From positions 7,901,573 to 7,965,572 of the forward strand of contig OX442415.1 of assembly GCA_949361645.1 (NCBI GenBank): a DNA stretch of 64,000 nt, written 5' to 3'. Below, piece by piece: positions 12,301 through 23,223 of this stretch. Numbering within the stretch: position 1 is the first letter of the stretch; every line of letters starts with the position of its first letter. Origin of the DNA: Spongilla lacustris. Lineage: Eukaryota > Porifera > Demospongiae > Spongillida > Spongillidae. The translations under genes and the position numbers were made by a program. The notes below the pieces were generated by a model that was not told where the DNA came from, searched no databases, and was given only the letters and a program-made list of their open reading frames with translations.

Positions 12301-12540
12301 AATAACCTTTTTGTGTGTCTTCAAGCTCTTGTATTGAACAAAAAATGATTCATCATTAGTCGTATGACTTGTTGCACCAGAGTCAATTACCCATGCATTC
12401 TTTCCGGAATGAACTAGCATGGCATGTTGCACTACCAATCCTGTAAGTTCACTGTCTGAATCATTTTGATCAACTTGTTTCCTTCGTATCGTGTTCACTC
12501 TGTGGTCACAGTCTTTGTGATTTACCTTGTCAGATTCAAT
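9305..12540 (-). pseudogene. pol: copia pol: protease, integrase, RT, RNase H (broken)
   Basis: The protease motif WVIDSGATSH lies near 12384. The integrase zinc region (WHCRFGH) is followed by core motifs RTDNGGEY and GVAERMN. The RT carries WKDAMEKEM, QMDVTTAFLNGEL and YVDD (about 10259-10270). RNase H carries GYSDADW, STAEAEY and YEDNQSA, and the frame ends at 9305. Breaks: frameshifts near 11880 and 11735 (between the zinc region and the integrase core), TAG at 11244-11246 between integrase and RT, TGA at 9747-9749 after SDADW, and a one-base gain in a T7 run (9665-9671). These domains would process the polyprotein, copy the RNA and insert the cDNA; this copy cannot do so as one protein without recoding. 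Confidence 0.95.
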
Positions 12541-12559
12541 TCTTGTTTGTTCAGAGATG

Positions 12560-13253
12560 CTGCGGCACTATTTCTTAATGTGTCCATATTTTCCGCATTG
12601 AAAACATTGTGTTGATTTTCTTCTAAACTGCTGCTTTGATGCCGTAGCACGATCTTCAAAATTGTCAACATTTTTCTCTTTCTGCTTCTTATCAGAGTGT
12701 AGGATCCTTTCAATAACTACTTCCATTTTAGGGACCTCTTCATTTACTTAAGTGCAGTCACCAGAGTATCAAATGAATCCGGCAAACTTGCTAATAGATA
12801 CACAACACGATACTCATCTTGTATCTTGTCACCAACTATAGCAAGTTCGCTAAATAATTCAGTCATGACTTTGATATGTTCTTGAACTGATTCCCCATCC
12901 TTAAGTCTCAAGGAGTGAAGCCGCCGTCGTAAAGCCAATCTGTTTGCCCACGTCATTTTTTGAAATTGGTCTTGTAACTTTTTCCAGACTTCAACTGGAT
13001 TCTCGGGATCTCCTATCAAATACAATAAACTTGCTTCAACTGCAAGCACTATGGTAGCTAGAGCGCGATCTCTTTTGCACAAAAATTTTGCTCGTTGGTC
13101 AGCGTCTCCACCTTCTCCTGGTGCAATCTCCGTTTCATTCACTATCCCCCACAGTCCATCTTGCATGAGAGCCATTCTACACTGAACTTTTCACGTGGGG
13201 TAGTTTGACCCGTTCAGAGGAACAATTGTACTTACCTTCGTTTTGGCTGCCAT
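12560..13253 (-). pseudogene. gag: copia gag (broken)
   Basis: The frame opens at ATG 13251-13253 (MAAKTKVSTIVPLNG...), typical of copia gag N-termini, but TGA at 13191-13193 replaces a codon after ...NYPT. It continues as MALMQDGLWGIV... with the UBN2-like capsid region (VWKKLQDQFQ, RRLHSLRLKDGESVQEHI). A +1 shift near 12750 follows ...LVTAL. The CCHC knuckle CFQCGKYGHIKK has TAG (12568-12570) just before its last cysteine. Gag packages the element RNA in virus-like particles. The next open frame starts downstream at 12498, in protease. Confidence 0.92.
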
Positions 13254-13320
13254 TTATCTTAATAATGCCCACCTATTTCGACACCGCACAACTGGTCTAT
13301 CACTCTTACAGGAGATCAAC

Positions 13321-13339
13321 AAGCGCTGGGCTCATAACC
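13321..13339 (-). promoter_or_regulatory. Primer-binding site matching initiator tRNA-Met anticodon stem-loop
   Basis: The 19 bases directly next to the 5' LTR read AAGCGCTGGGCTCATAACC on the plus strand. That matches the anticodon arm (CAU anticodon) of eukaryotic initiator tRNA-Met, not a tRNA 3' end. Drosophila copia is known to prime with the 5' half of initiator tRNA cut in this arm; the same mechanism is inferred here. Confidence 0.82.
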
Positions 13340-13507
13340 TGTTGAATAGTGTGTCTCTAGCACAGTAGATAAATACAGCTCAGCAAACAAATCAGTACAA
13401 CGCCAATAAACACACCAGCAATCACTAAAGAGTTAAAAGCCTATCCACGTAATACAATTACATCAGTTATTAACAAAATATATTTAGAACAAGTGCATTC
13501 TTCAACA
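13340..13507 (-). repeat. copia 5' LTR (168 bp)
   Basis: Same ends as the 3' LTR, nearly identical throughout. It carries an extra 11 bp within CAGTACAACGCCAATAAAC. Confidence 0.95.
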
Positions 13508-13512
13508 ACATC

Positions 13513-13800
13513 TACACACAAACAATTTTGGAAATGGCTGAAGTACAACTATGCCAACGGATAGCCTGTCCAAGAGGAAGTGCAAGCTGCCGTCGTTGAT
13601 GAAGATGCAGCATATGATTACAGCCAGGCATTGACACTGAGCTTCAAACTTTCTCGACCATTCTATATGATTGTAGGTTTTTTTTGGACGCTCAAGCTTG
13701 TAGAGACTCTCAATCCTTTCATAAGCGTCTACAATATCAAAGGCACTATTCTGACGTTTGACTGCCTCATAATACCAGAAAGGTGGGACAAGTACTGGTA
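13513..13800 (-). CDS. Candidate exon of unknown gene next to the copia insertion
   Basis: On the minus strand an acceptor-like TCTATTTACCAG (about 13799-13810) is followed by an open frame with protein-like content: VPPFWYYEAVKRQNSAFD..., ERIESLYKLERPKK, YNHIEWSRKFEAQC. It may end at a GCT|GTAATC donor near 13620. If read on, it continues to ...LFVC, where the copia element interrupts it. The plus strand also has open frames here, so the strand is not certain. No family is recognised. Confidence 0.28.
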
Positions 13801-13819
13801 AATAGACACATAAAATCAA

Positions 13820-14250
13820 ATTTCGTATCTTCTGAGCTTCACTTCTTGCAAGCAGGTTGTGTATTTGCCGTTTCTATGGTTGGCAGCTGCTGGGTGGATC
13901 ACGTGGTGGATTACGTGATCAAGCGTAATGCAAATTCTTTAGTGAATGACTCGATCTTTCACAACACATAACAGCAAGCTCTGTGTACACACGTGATGAA
14001 CTCACCTGATTACATCATCATACCAGAGAGACCCGCTCGTCCCCCCCTTCCAATTCTGAATCCGTCACTGCACCCCCGACCAGCCTATCAGCCCACAAGT
14101 TCTCCTAAAGCATGTAATGCACATGTGGAATGTAAGTGATACGTAATGCCGGTACATGTATTTAGTGCAAGGAAAGATGCAAAATTCATGTATGCTTGTG
14201 CGTTGTGGTTGTGAATGCTTATCCACAGCAAGGGATGTATATATATATAT
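13820..14250. other. No feature recognised
   Basis: Ordinary AT-rich sequence leading into a short (TA)n tract (14238-14250) that borders foldback A. A weak 62-codon plus-strand frame at 13783-13971 has no family features. Confidence 0.5.
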
Positions 14251-15066
14251 GGGACAGTATCCGCGAAAATTTCGTACGTTTTATATCATTATAAGATAAT
14301 AGTGTTATAACGTTTGAATCGCTATATCTTCCGAACGGTAAACGTTATTGACATCCTATTTTCAACACTTCATACTACACCATTTCTCTATGACAAAATA
14401 CATTTTGGAGTCTTGCACTTGCTCCTTGCCAGCATTGCAACGTTCGATACCCCACCGGGTTCAAACCCGCCATAACTTTCGATAGGAGCAATCAAATCGC
14501 TTCAAATTCAGTTTGTAGGTAGAGAGGTCCTATTCCTATTCATTTGTTCTGTTCGTTAATTTTTATATCATCCGTTACGGAGATACAGTTGAACAAACTA
14601 CGTGCATTTTTTCCCGCTTGATTCGCGCCAATGATTTGGGCAAATCGCTTCTCGCTCAATGTATGGGGAGGCGGTGGTTATATCATTGGCGCGAATCAAG
14701 CGGGAAAACGCACACGTAGTTTGCTCAACTGTATCTCTGTAACGGATGGCATAAAAATTAACGAACAGAACAAGTAGATAGGTATAGGACCTCTCTACCT
14801 ACAAACTGAATTTGAAGCGATTTGATTGCTCCTATCGAAAGTTATAGTGGGTTTGAACCCGGTGGGGTATCGAACGTTGCAATGCTGGTACGGAGCAACT
14901 GCAAGACTCCAAAATGTATTTTGTCATAGAGAAATGGTGTAGTATGAAGTGCTGAAAATAGAATGTCAATAACGCTTAACGTTCGGAAGATATAGCGATT
15001 CAAACGTTACAACACTATTGTTTTATAATGTTATAAAACGTACGAAAGTTTCGCGGATACTGTCCC
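14251..15066. mobile_element. Foldback element A (short, 816 bp)
   Basis: Begins GGGACAGTATCCGCGAAA and ends with its complement TTTCGCGGATACTGTCCC. The two arms of roughly 390 bp are near-perfect inverted copies around a short loop (GCTCAATGTATGGGGAGGCGG, about 14655-14680). Arm landmarks are TTTTGGAGTCTTGCACTTGC, AGGTAGAGAGGTCCTAT and GATTCGCGCCAATGATTTG. It has no coding capacity and inserted in TA-rich DNA. The same terminal sequence starts elements B and C. Superfamily is not assigned. Confidence 0.93.
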
Positions 15067-15090
15067 ATATAATTATAATTATATATAATT

Positions 15091-15780
15091 GGGACAGTTT
15101 CCACGAAAATGGCCCTTCGTTTATATATATATATAATGTTATAAAAATGCTTCTCTTTTGAATCGCTATATCTTCTGAACGGTTAAAGCTATCAACTTCC
15201 TATTTTTAACACTTCATACTACACCATTTCTCTATGGTAAAATACATTTTGGAGTCTTGCACTTGCTCCGTGCCTGTATTGTAACGTCCGATACCCCTGT
15301 GGGTTCGAACCTGCCATAACTTTCTGTAGGAGTAATCAAATCGCTTCAAATTCGGTTTGTAGGTAGAGAGGTCGTATACCTATCGATTTGTTCTGTTCGT
15401 TAATTTTTATTTCATCCGTTACGGAGATACAGCGGCGCAAAGTTGCTACAAGTTTCCCGCTCGAATCGCGCCGTTGTACGTGCGTAACCCGCTTCCATGC
15501 ACCAAAGTACATGAATATGCAACTACTTCCTGTGGGCTGACACTTGGATAACTTATAGCCACACCTACTCTGCGCTGGATACGTGAATCCATCTCCCGGT
15601 CGGACTCACATGCAGTTGTTATACTATTCGATCCCTATTTCGTTATCTTCTGCGTACATAAACTTTATGGCGCCGTCAACTGAAGACAAGGTCATAAGAG
15701 TTTCAATCGGCGGACGTGAAGTTCGAGCGGTGCGAATACGACGATCGTGAGAAAGGTTACTAGATCTATGCTAGTACAGT
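15091..15780. repeat. Left terminal inverted repeat of element B
   Basis: The first 400 bp or so match the arms of short element A. The remainder (from CCCGCTCGAATCGCGCC) is shared only with B and C and ends in the first-exon-like ORF. It pairs with 28775-29463. Confidence 0.9.
15667..15746 (+). other. First-exon-like ORF with splice donor, element B left arm
   Basis: ATG at 15667 opens 26 codons (MAPSTEDKVIRVSIGG...) leading to CGATC|GTGAGA, a strong donor at 15747. Unspliced, the frame stops at TGA 15748-15750. The matching segment occurs once in each of the four arms of B and C. It is intact in C right (38327-38406, minus), has a 10-bp deletion in B right (28821-28890, minus) and has lost its ATG in C left (ending 30102). 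It may be a captured host first exon or the relic of the element's own gene. Confidence 0.45.
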
Positions 15781-15784
15781 GACG

Positions 15785-18700
15785 ACGGTGGTCCCATTTA
15801 CACCCTGCACTTGTGTCTGTTGTGGGATAAAATCCAGGTCCCCTTTACATCCTCTGTTGTGGGATCAAATCCATAGTCCATTTACATCCTCTGTTGTGGG
15901 ATCAAATCCATGGTCCATTTACATGTACATCCTGTACTTGCATTGTGTATTTAGGGGTCAAATCTATGGTCCCATTTACATCCTGTACTTGTGTCTGTTT
16001 TAGGGTCAGATCCTTGGTCCCATTTACACCCTAAACTTGTGTATGTTTTGGGGTCAAATCATTGGTTCCATTTACACCCTGTACTTGTGTCTGTTGTGGG
16101 GTTAAATCCATGGTCCCATTTACATCCTGTACTCGTGTCTATTGTGGGGTCAAATCCATGATCCCATTTACACCCTGTACTTGAGTATGCTGTGGGGGCA
16201 AATCCATGGTTCCATTTACACCCTGTACTTGAGTCTGTTTTAGAGTCAAATCTATGGTCCCATTTACATCCTGTACTTGAGTCTGTTTAGGGTCAATTCA
16301 TTGGTCCCATTTACACCCTGTATATTGGAGTCAAATCCATGGTCCGATTTACTCCCTGTACTTGTGATCAAATCCATGGTCCCATTTACACCCTGTACGT
16401 GTGATCAAATCCATGGTCCCATTTACACCCTGTATATTTGTCTGTTGTGGAGTCAAATCCATGGTCCGATTTACTCCCTGTACTTGTGATCAAATTCATA
16501 GTCTCATTTACACCCTGTACTTGTGATCAAATCCATGGTCCCATTTACACCCTGTACTTGTGATCATATCCATGGTACTGTACTTGTGTCTGTTGTGGGG
16601 TCAAATGCATGGTCCCATTTACTCCCTGTACTTGTGATCAAATTCATAGTCTCATTTACACCCTGTACTTGTGATCAAATCCATGGTCCCATTTACACCC
16701 TGTACTTGTGATCATATCCATGGTCCCATTTACACACTGTACTTGTGTCTGTTGTGGGGTCAAATGCATGGTCCCATTTACACCTTGTACTTTTGTCTGT
16801 TGTGGGGTCAAATCCATGGTCTGCTTTACACCCTGTACTTGTGATCAAATCCATGATCCCATTTACACCCTGCACTTGTGTCTGTTGTGGGGTCAAATCC
16901 ATGGTCCCATTTAACCCTGTACTTCTGTCTGTTGTGGGGTCAAATGCATGGTCCCATTTACACCTTGTACTTTTGTCTGTTGTGGGGTCAAATCCATGGT
17001 CTGCTTTACACCCTGTACTTGTGATCAAATCCATGATCCCATTTACACCCTGCAATTGTGTCTGTTGTGAGGTCAAATCCATGATCCCATTTACACCCTA
17101 TACTTGAGTCTGTTTTAGAGTCAAATCTATGGTCCCATTTACACCCTGTACTTGTGTCTGTTTAGCGTCAATTCATTGGTCCCATTTACAACCAGTACTT
17201 TTGTCTGTTGCGGAGTCAAATCCATGGTCCCATTTACACTCTGTACCTGTGATCAAATCCATGGACCCATTTACACCCTGTACTTGTGATCATATCCATG
17301 GTCCCATTTACACACTGTACTTGTGTCTGTTGTGGGGTCAAATGCATGGTCCCATTTACACCTTGTACTTTTGTCTGTTGTGGGGTCAAATCCATGGTCT
17401 GCTTTACACCCTGTACTTGTGATCAAATCCATGATCCCATTTACACCCTGCACTTGTGTCTGTTGTGGGGTCAAATCCATGGTCCCATTTAACCCTGTAC
17501 TTCTGTCTGTTGTGGGGTCAAATGCATGGTCCCATTTACACCTTGTACTTTTGTCTGTTGTGGGGTCAAATCCATGGTCTGCTTTACACCCTGTACTTGT
17601 GATCAAATCCATGATCCCATTTACACCCTGCAATTGTGTCTGTTGTGAGGTCAAATCCATGATCCCATTTACACCCTATACTTGAGTCTGTTTTAGAGTC
17701 AAATCTATGGTCCCATTTACACCCTGTACTTGTGTCTGTTTAGCGTCAATTCATTGGTCCCATTTACAACCAGTACTTTTGTCTGTTGCGGAGTCAAATC
17801 CATGGTCCCATTTACACTCTGTACCTGTGATCAAATCCATGGACCCATTTACACCCTGTATTTGTGTCTGTTGTGGGGTCAAACTCATGGTCCCATTTAC
17901 ACCTTTTTCGTGTCTGTTGTGGGTTCAAATCTGTGGTCCGATTTACACCCTGTACTTGTGATCAAATCCATGGTCCGATTTACACCCTGTACGTGTGATC
18001 AAATCCTTGGTCCCATTTACACACTGTACTTGTGTCTGTTGTGAGATCTAATCCATGGTCCCATTTAACCCTGTACTTCTGTCTGTTGTGGGGTCAAATG
18101 CATGGTCCCATTTACACCCTTGTACTTGTGTCTGTTGTGGGGTCAAACTCATACTCCCATTTAGACCTGTACTTTTGTCTGTTGTGGGGTCAAATCCATG
18201 GTCCCATTTACAACCTGTACTTGCGTCTGTTGTGGGGTCAAATTCATGGTCCCATTTACACCCTGTACTTGTTGTGTCTATTGTGGGATATACATGTTGT
18301 ATGTGTCTGTTGTGGGATCAAATTCATGGTCCCATTTACACCCTGTACTTGTGTCTGTTGTGGGGTCAAATCCATGGTTCCATTTACACCCTGTACTTGT
18401 GTCTGTTGTGGGGTCAAATCCATGGTCCCATTTACACCGTGTACTTGAGTCTGTTTATGGTCAAATCTATGGTCCCATTTATACCTGTACTTGTGTCTGT
18501 TGTGGGGTCAAATCCATGGTCCCATTTACACCCTGTACTTGTGTCTGTTGTGGGGTAAATCCATGATCCCATTTACACCCTGTACTTGAGTATGCTGTGG
18601 GGTCAAATCCATGGTCCCATTTACACCCTGTACTTGTGATGAAATCCATTGTCCCATTTACACCCTTTACTTGTGTCTGTTGTGGGTCAAACTCATGCTC

Positions 18701-19935
18701 CCATTTAAACCCTGTACTTGAGTCTGTTTTAGGGTCAAACCTATGTTCCCATTTACACCCTGTACTTGAGTCTGTTTTAGGGTCAAACCTATGGTCCCAT
18801 TTACACCCTGTACTTGAGTTTATTTAGGGTCAATTCATTGGTCTCATTTACACCCTGTACTTTTGTCTGTTGTGGGGTCAAATCCATGGTCCGATTTACT
18901 CCCTGTACTTTCGATCAAATCCATGGTCCCATTTACACTCTGTACTTGTGTCTGTTGTGGGGTAAATTCATTGGTCCCATTTACACCCTGTACTTGTGTC
19001 TGTTGCGGGTCAAACTCATGCTTCCATTTACACCCTGTACTTGAGTCTGTTTTAAGATCAAATCCATGGTCCCATTTACACCCTGTACTTGTGTATGCTG
19101 TGGGGTCAAATCCATGGTTCCATTTACACCCTGTACTTAAATATGTTTTAGGGTCAAAACTATGGTCCCTTTTACACCCTTTACTTGTGTCTGTTGTGGG
19201 GTCAAATTCATGGTCCCATTTACACCTTGTTCTTGTGTCTGTTGTGGGGTCAGAACCATGGTTCCATTTACACCCTGTACTTGTGATCAAATTCATGGTC
19301 TCATTTACACGCTGTACTTGTGATCAAATCCATGGTCCGATTTACACCTTGTACATGTGATCAAATCCATGGTCCCATTTATACCCAGTCTGTACTTGTG
19401 ATCAAATCCATGGTCCCATTTACATCCTGTGTTTGTGTCTGTTTTGGGGTCAAATGCATGGTCCCATTTACACCCTTGTACTTTTGTCTGTTGTGGGGTT
19501 AATCCATGGTCTGATTTACACCTTGTACTTGTGATCAAATCCATGGTCCCATCGTGTACTTGAGTACTCGTGTCTGTTGTGGGGTCAAACTCATGCTCCC
19601 ATTTACACCCTGTACTTTTGTCTGTTGTGGGGTCAAATCCATGGTCTGATTTACACCCTGTACTTGTGTCTGTTGTGGGTGAAATCCATGGTCTGATTTA
19701 CACCCCTTTTACCTGTGATCAAATCCATGGTCACATTTACACCCTGTACTTTTGTCTGTTATGGGGTCAAATCCTTGGTGCGATTTACACCCTGTACTTG
19801 TGTTCGAATCCATGATCCCATTTACACCCTGTGCTTGCGTCTGTTGTGGGGCCAAATGAATGATCCCCGCATTTACACTCTGTATGTGTGTCTGTTGTGT
19901 GGTCAATGCATTGGTCCCATTTACACCCTGTAATG
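15785..19935. repeat. 48/37-bp tandem array, element B left arm
   Basis: Long unit: GGTCCCATTTACACCCTGTA, then CTTGTGTCTGTTGTGGGG, then TCAAATCCAT (48 bp). The short unit lacks 11 bp and has CTTGTGATCAAATCCAT (37 bp). The roughly 4.1-kb array mixes both forms, about 90 units by estimate. Because 48 is a multiple of three, it produces spurious ORFs on both strands. A 578-bp block is duplicated within it (16708-17860). Confidence 0.95.
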
Positions 19936-20722
19936 GCCGAGGGTCGAATCAGGTCAGCTCCCTCACTTTGTGCAGACAGAACCATTAATGCAAGTTAACT
20001 AAATAGCCCCACACTACATGTCCAGTTAGCACCAGTAGACTGCCAGCAAGGGAGCAACCAGGTGCTAAAAAATCCTACAGGGTCATTGGGGGCTCCCACA
20101 TTAATGCAGCTCTCACACTGGGCATGCCGCATTTGCCACCATGGCCCTATCTCCCACTACCTATCCAAGTTGTATCCGAGGCCCAGGCGGCCAGGCCATT
20201 CCTTACTCTATAGCACTATCAGTCTCCACACAACCAGCCCTCCCACCCACCCACCCACCCACCCCTAAACACCCCTCGTACATATATATGGTGTAATCAG
20301 ACTGCCAACAGGGGATCTGCCAGCTGCCACATTACCAGGATTGAATGGGGTCATCACAAAAGTAGACCCCAGCATGTGGAGTGGAACATTGAACTGGAGC
20401 CGGCCCCAAACACTGGGGCCAGCCACAATGGCCCCCTATCCTAGCCCGACACAGTACTAACACCAGCTCCTCACTGCAAATGCAAATGAAGCCACTACCT
20501 GTGAAACCATTAACCCCACACTACAAGAGGACTTAATGGTAGGGGAACCATCAACTACGAGTGGAGCTACCAGCTTGCATTGGACAAATGGAACCACCAT
20601 GGACTGAAGCAGCTCCATTTGTAGAGTGTACATACGTGCCTACGTTTGTCTCTTCACACATTTTGTGTTGTAGATCTGAACTACTGTAGACATGTACATG
20701 TACATGTACAGAATAAATTTTA
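19936..20722. repeat. Left inner module of element B
   Basis: Begins near GGTCGAATCAGGTCAGCTCC and holds CCCACCCACC simple sequence and one GGAGCCGGCCCCAAACACT unit. It is inversely repeated at about 24470-25235 and is homologous to 33540-34435 and 35125-36015 of element C. The pogo element is inserted at its inner edge. Confidence 0.85.
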
Positions 20723-21109
20723 CAGTCTTACCTCGCACTAGTGGAAAATTAACACCTCGCACTAGTGGAAAATAAGGGCTATTCATTGGAGAGTTGAGCA
20801 AACTTGCGGTTTACATAGCGCTACCCAAGTTATGACAGTTTCTTACCTGAAATCAGATTCAATACGTGTTGTGGCCTTGGTACCTGTACACAGAATCTCA
20901 TTAACGGTGGTATCAAAATTAATTTTACGGACCTGTGTCTCTTCATCAAATACGGTACATGTATCGCCCTGAAGAACAATGCAGTGAAATGAGCCCACAC
21001 ATGATTTGTATACAGTGCTCAGTCTCACTTTCTTCCAGATAAACAACAAAAGTTGCTACTAAACAACGTCTCTTTCAGTTCCTGGAATGGTTCACGTGTG
21101 CAGCATGTA
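20723..21109 (+). repeat. Left 387-bp TIR of pogo element
   Basis: Coordinates mirror exactly (x and 44524-x) onto 23415-23801. It contains the exon-like segment on the minus strand at 20847-20968. Confidence 0.93.
20847..20968 (-). other. Exon-like segment in left pogo TIR
   Basis: Inverted copy of 23556-23677, with the donor (TCTTAC on the plus strand, 20841-20846) and acceptor in mirrored positions. See the right-TIR copy for the reading frame. Confidence 0.55.
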
Positions 21110-21549
21110 GTACGTATATTTACATGCGGTGAGCGTGCGTTTAGTTGCGTTTATGCATGATGGCAAGTGTGGTTATTCGAACACATGTACAGTCAACAGA
21201 CCTCATACCCCAAGTGCTCCATATTATTAGTTTCATTCAGTCCACCATCACCGGAGGCATGGCTAAACATTCTGCAGTACGTGTACACAAACCCCTAAGG
21301 GTCAAATACAGTATGCATACAGTATAATATTGTGCATTGTTCTAATTAGACCTCACCATTCAATTGCAACACGCATACCGTTGGCATTAATCAATGCTAA
21401 TGCTATTGCTGGATACTCGAATCAACCTCACCTCGATGCTGTTATGTTTTTTTTTTAGTAAGTTACAACCCTTGTACAAACGAGTCGGAGACTTCTGTTT
21501 TGAAAAGTATAATTAATCGCATGTGGCCTAGTATGCGAGTATTTGGAGC

Positions 21550-23223
21550 ATGGCGCAATCTTCGCAGAAGCGTAGAAAGTGGCTAACTTTAAAGGAGAAG
21601 TTGGGTGCAATTGACGATGTCAAAGCAGGTAAACCTATTGATGATGTAGCAAAGAAGTTTGGAATTAGTAACAGTCAGGTTTACAAATTGTACAAAAACA
21701 AGAACACACTTTTAAATACGGCTGCAAATGGCGATGGTGTTCCTATGAGTTCAAAATTTACAAAGGACAAAGCGAAGTACCCAGCCATTGATAAGGCCGT
21801 ATTTGAATGGTTTTGTTCCGTCAGAAAACTTAGAGGTGCAAAAAAACCACTACCCGTAACGCAAGCACTGATTTCAGCACGTGCTATGTTGGAAGCTAGA
21901 ATAAGGGGTCATGTAGGTTTTAAAGCTTCTAACGGCTGGTTTGATCATTGGCGATGGCGCTACAATGTCAAAAAGTCAGTCCGTTTACAAGGTGAAGCTG
22001 GAGACATTGATATAGCTGCTGTTGAGCAGGACATAGAAATGCTTCGTTGTGCACTCAAGGAATACAGCCCTGGTAACATCTTCAACATGGATGAAACAGG
22101 GCTGTTCTTCAGAGCGATTCCAAACCATTCTTATCTTATGGCTAATGAAGGAGACCAGCGACAGGAAGGGCGAGGCTGCAAAGCTATGAAAGCCAAAGAT
22201 CGCCTAACTGTAGTCTTATGTGTGAATGCAACAGGAACCTGCAAGGTTGACCCTGTTGTAATTGGCTCTGCAAAAAAACCTCGATGTTTCAAAGACAATC
22301 CACCAACTGTGCCATATTTTTGGCAAAAAAATGCATGGAATGATCAGGTGAATTATCGAAAGTGGTGGGATACAATATTTTTGCCAAAGATCCGTGCATG
22401 GACCACTCAACCTGTTGCTCTCGTGATTGATGGGTTTAGTGGTCACGATGAGAACTGTATTGATCCACAACAACAGGTGAAGGTTTTTAAATTTCCACCT
22501 AATGTTACAGCACTATATCAGCCCCTTGATCAAGGGATAATAGCTGCCTTAAAAACGGGATATAAGAGCAGGCTTTTAGAAAAACTGGTTGAAGTTATAG
22601 GAAATTTTGAACAATTGCAGGCTTTAGCTTCTCAGTTACCTGCTGGATGTGCTGGTTTGCGTTATGCATGTCCCCCTCATGTTGGTGATGCCTGCTTGTT
22701 GCTAAAAGATGCTTGGGACCACCTCTCCCCGTCAGCCATTGTAGGTTGTTGGGGTCATTCACGTTGCCTTGGTGTAGCTGAGGCAGCGGAAATGGTTAGT
22801 ATTGGCCGGGATTACAAAAAGGAAGTCCAAAGTGAATGCATACATCAAATGTGTAAGGTACTATCATGCTTAAGTTTAAGTAACCCTTCAGTTACTCATA
22901 TGGGTCTTGATTGTATCACTAAGGCTGTGCATGATGTCCAAGGTACAGCTACAGGCATGTTGCAGAGATGGTTAGACCTTGAGGAAGAAGAAGGGATGAT
23001 TGATGTAAATGATGAAGGTGGCGATAGCGAAGTTACCTCTGATCAGCATGTTCAGCCTATGGAAGATGTGGCTCTGATAGATCAAGCTCTGCCATTACTG
23101 AAAGAACTGCATCGTATTGGTGCCAAGCGTGGTGATGATTGCATGACAGATATGGCAAGAGATATGTGCATTCACCTTAAGGCATCTGTAACCCACCTTC
23201 ATCCTCAACAACCACCAGTATGA
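21550..23223 (+). CDS. pogo/Tigger-type transposase (CENP-B-like DNA binding plus DDD nuclease)
   Basis: The 557-residue protein would bind the element's inverted repeats and cut and rejoin DNA at TA sites in the nucleus. Residues 8-56 form a psq/CENP-B-type helix-turn-helix (WLTLKEKLGAIDDV, VAKKFGISNSQVYKLYK). Residues 70-145 form a second helix-turn-helix of the Tc5/CENP-B type (GFKASNGWFDHWRWRYNV). The DDE_1 nuclease follows, with D181 in NMDETG, D294 in VIDGFSGH and D327 in QPLDQG, a DD32D spacing that fits the pogo group. The acidic tail (LDLEEEEGMIDVNDEGGD) resembles Tigger/CENP-B C-termini. Length is normal for Tigger transposases (about 500-600). The start is the first ATG, 440 bp inside the left TIR. 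No stop or frameshift is seen, so activity is plausible. Confidence 0.95.
   Translation: MAQSSQKRRKWLTLKEKLGAIDDVKAGKPIDDVAKKFGISNSQVYKLYKNKNTLLNTAANGDGVPMSSKFTKDKAKYPAIDKAVFEWFCSVRKLRGAKKPLPVTQALISARAMLEARIRGHVGFKASNGWFDHWRWRYNVKKSVRLQGEAGDIDIAAVEQDIEMLRCALKEYSPGNIFNMDETGLFFRAIPNHSYLMANEGDQRQEGRGCKAMKAKDRLTVVLCVNATGTCKVDPVVIGSAKKPRCFKDNPPTVPYFWQKNAWNDQVNYRKWWDTIFLPKIRAWTTQPVALVIDGFSGHDENCIDPQQQVKVFKFPPNVTALYQPLDQGIIAALKTGYKSRLLEKLVEVIGNFEQLQALASQLPAGCAGLRYACPPHVGDACLLLKDAWDHLSPSAIVGCWGHSRCLGVAEAAEMVSIGRDYKKEVQSECIHQMCKVLSCLSLSNPSVTHMGLDCITKAVHDVQGTATGMLQRWLDLEEEEGMIDVNDEGGDSEVTSDQHVQPMEDVALIDQALPLLKELHRIGAKRGDDCMTDMARDMCIHLKASVTHLHPQQPPV

Larger units (their letters stand above)
9123..13507 (-). 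mobile_element. Ty1/copia LTR retrotransposon, complete but mutated
   Basis: The 4385-bp element starts TGTTGAATAG and ends TTCTTCAACA. It is flanked by a perfect 5-bp target duplication ACATC (9118-9122 and 13508-13512). Order on the minus strand: 5' LTR (13340-13507), primer-binding site, gag with a CCHC knuckle, protease, integrase, reverse transcriptase, RNase H, polypurine tract, 3' LTR (9123-9280). Protease-integrase-RT order defines copia rather than gypsy. Several in-frame stops and frameshifts break gag-pol, yet the LTRs differ by about one substitution and two indels. This suggests a recent insertion that was already defective, or one mobilised in trans. Confidence 0.97.

Noticed and set aside
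15779..19985. Many ORFs of 60-170 codons (repeats of SVVGSNPWSHLHPVL or MDLTPQQTQVQGVNGT) as genes
   Set aside because: They are translations of the 48/37-bp tandem array. They occur on both strands, change frame whenever a 37-bp unit intervenes, and recur in every arm.
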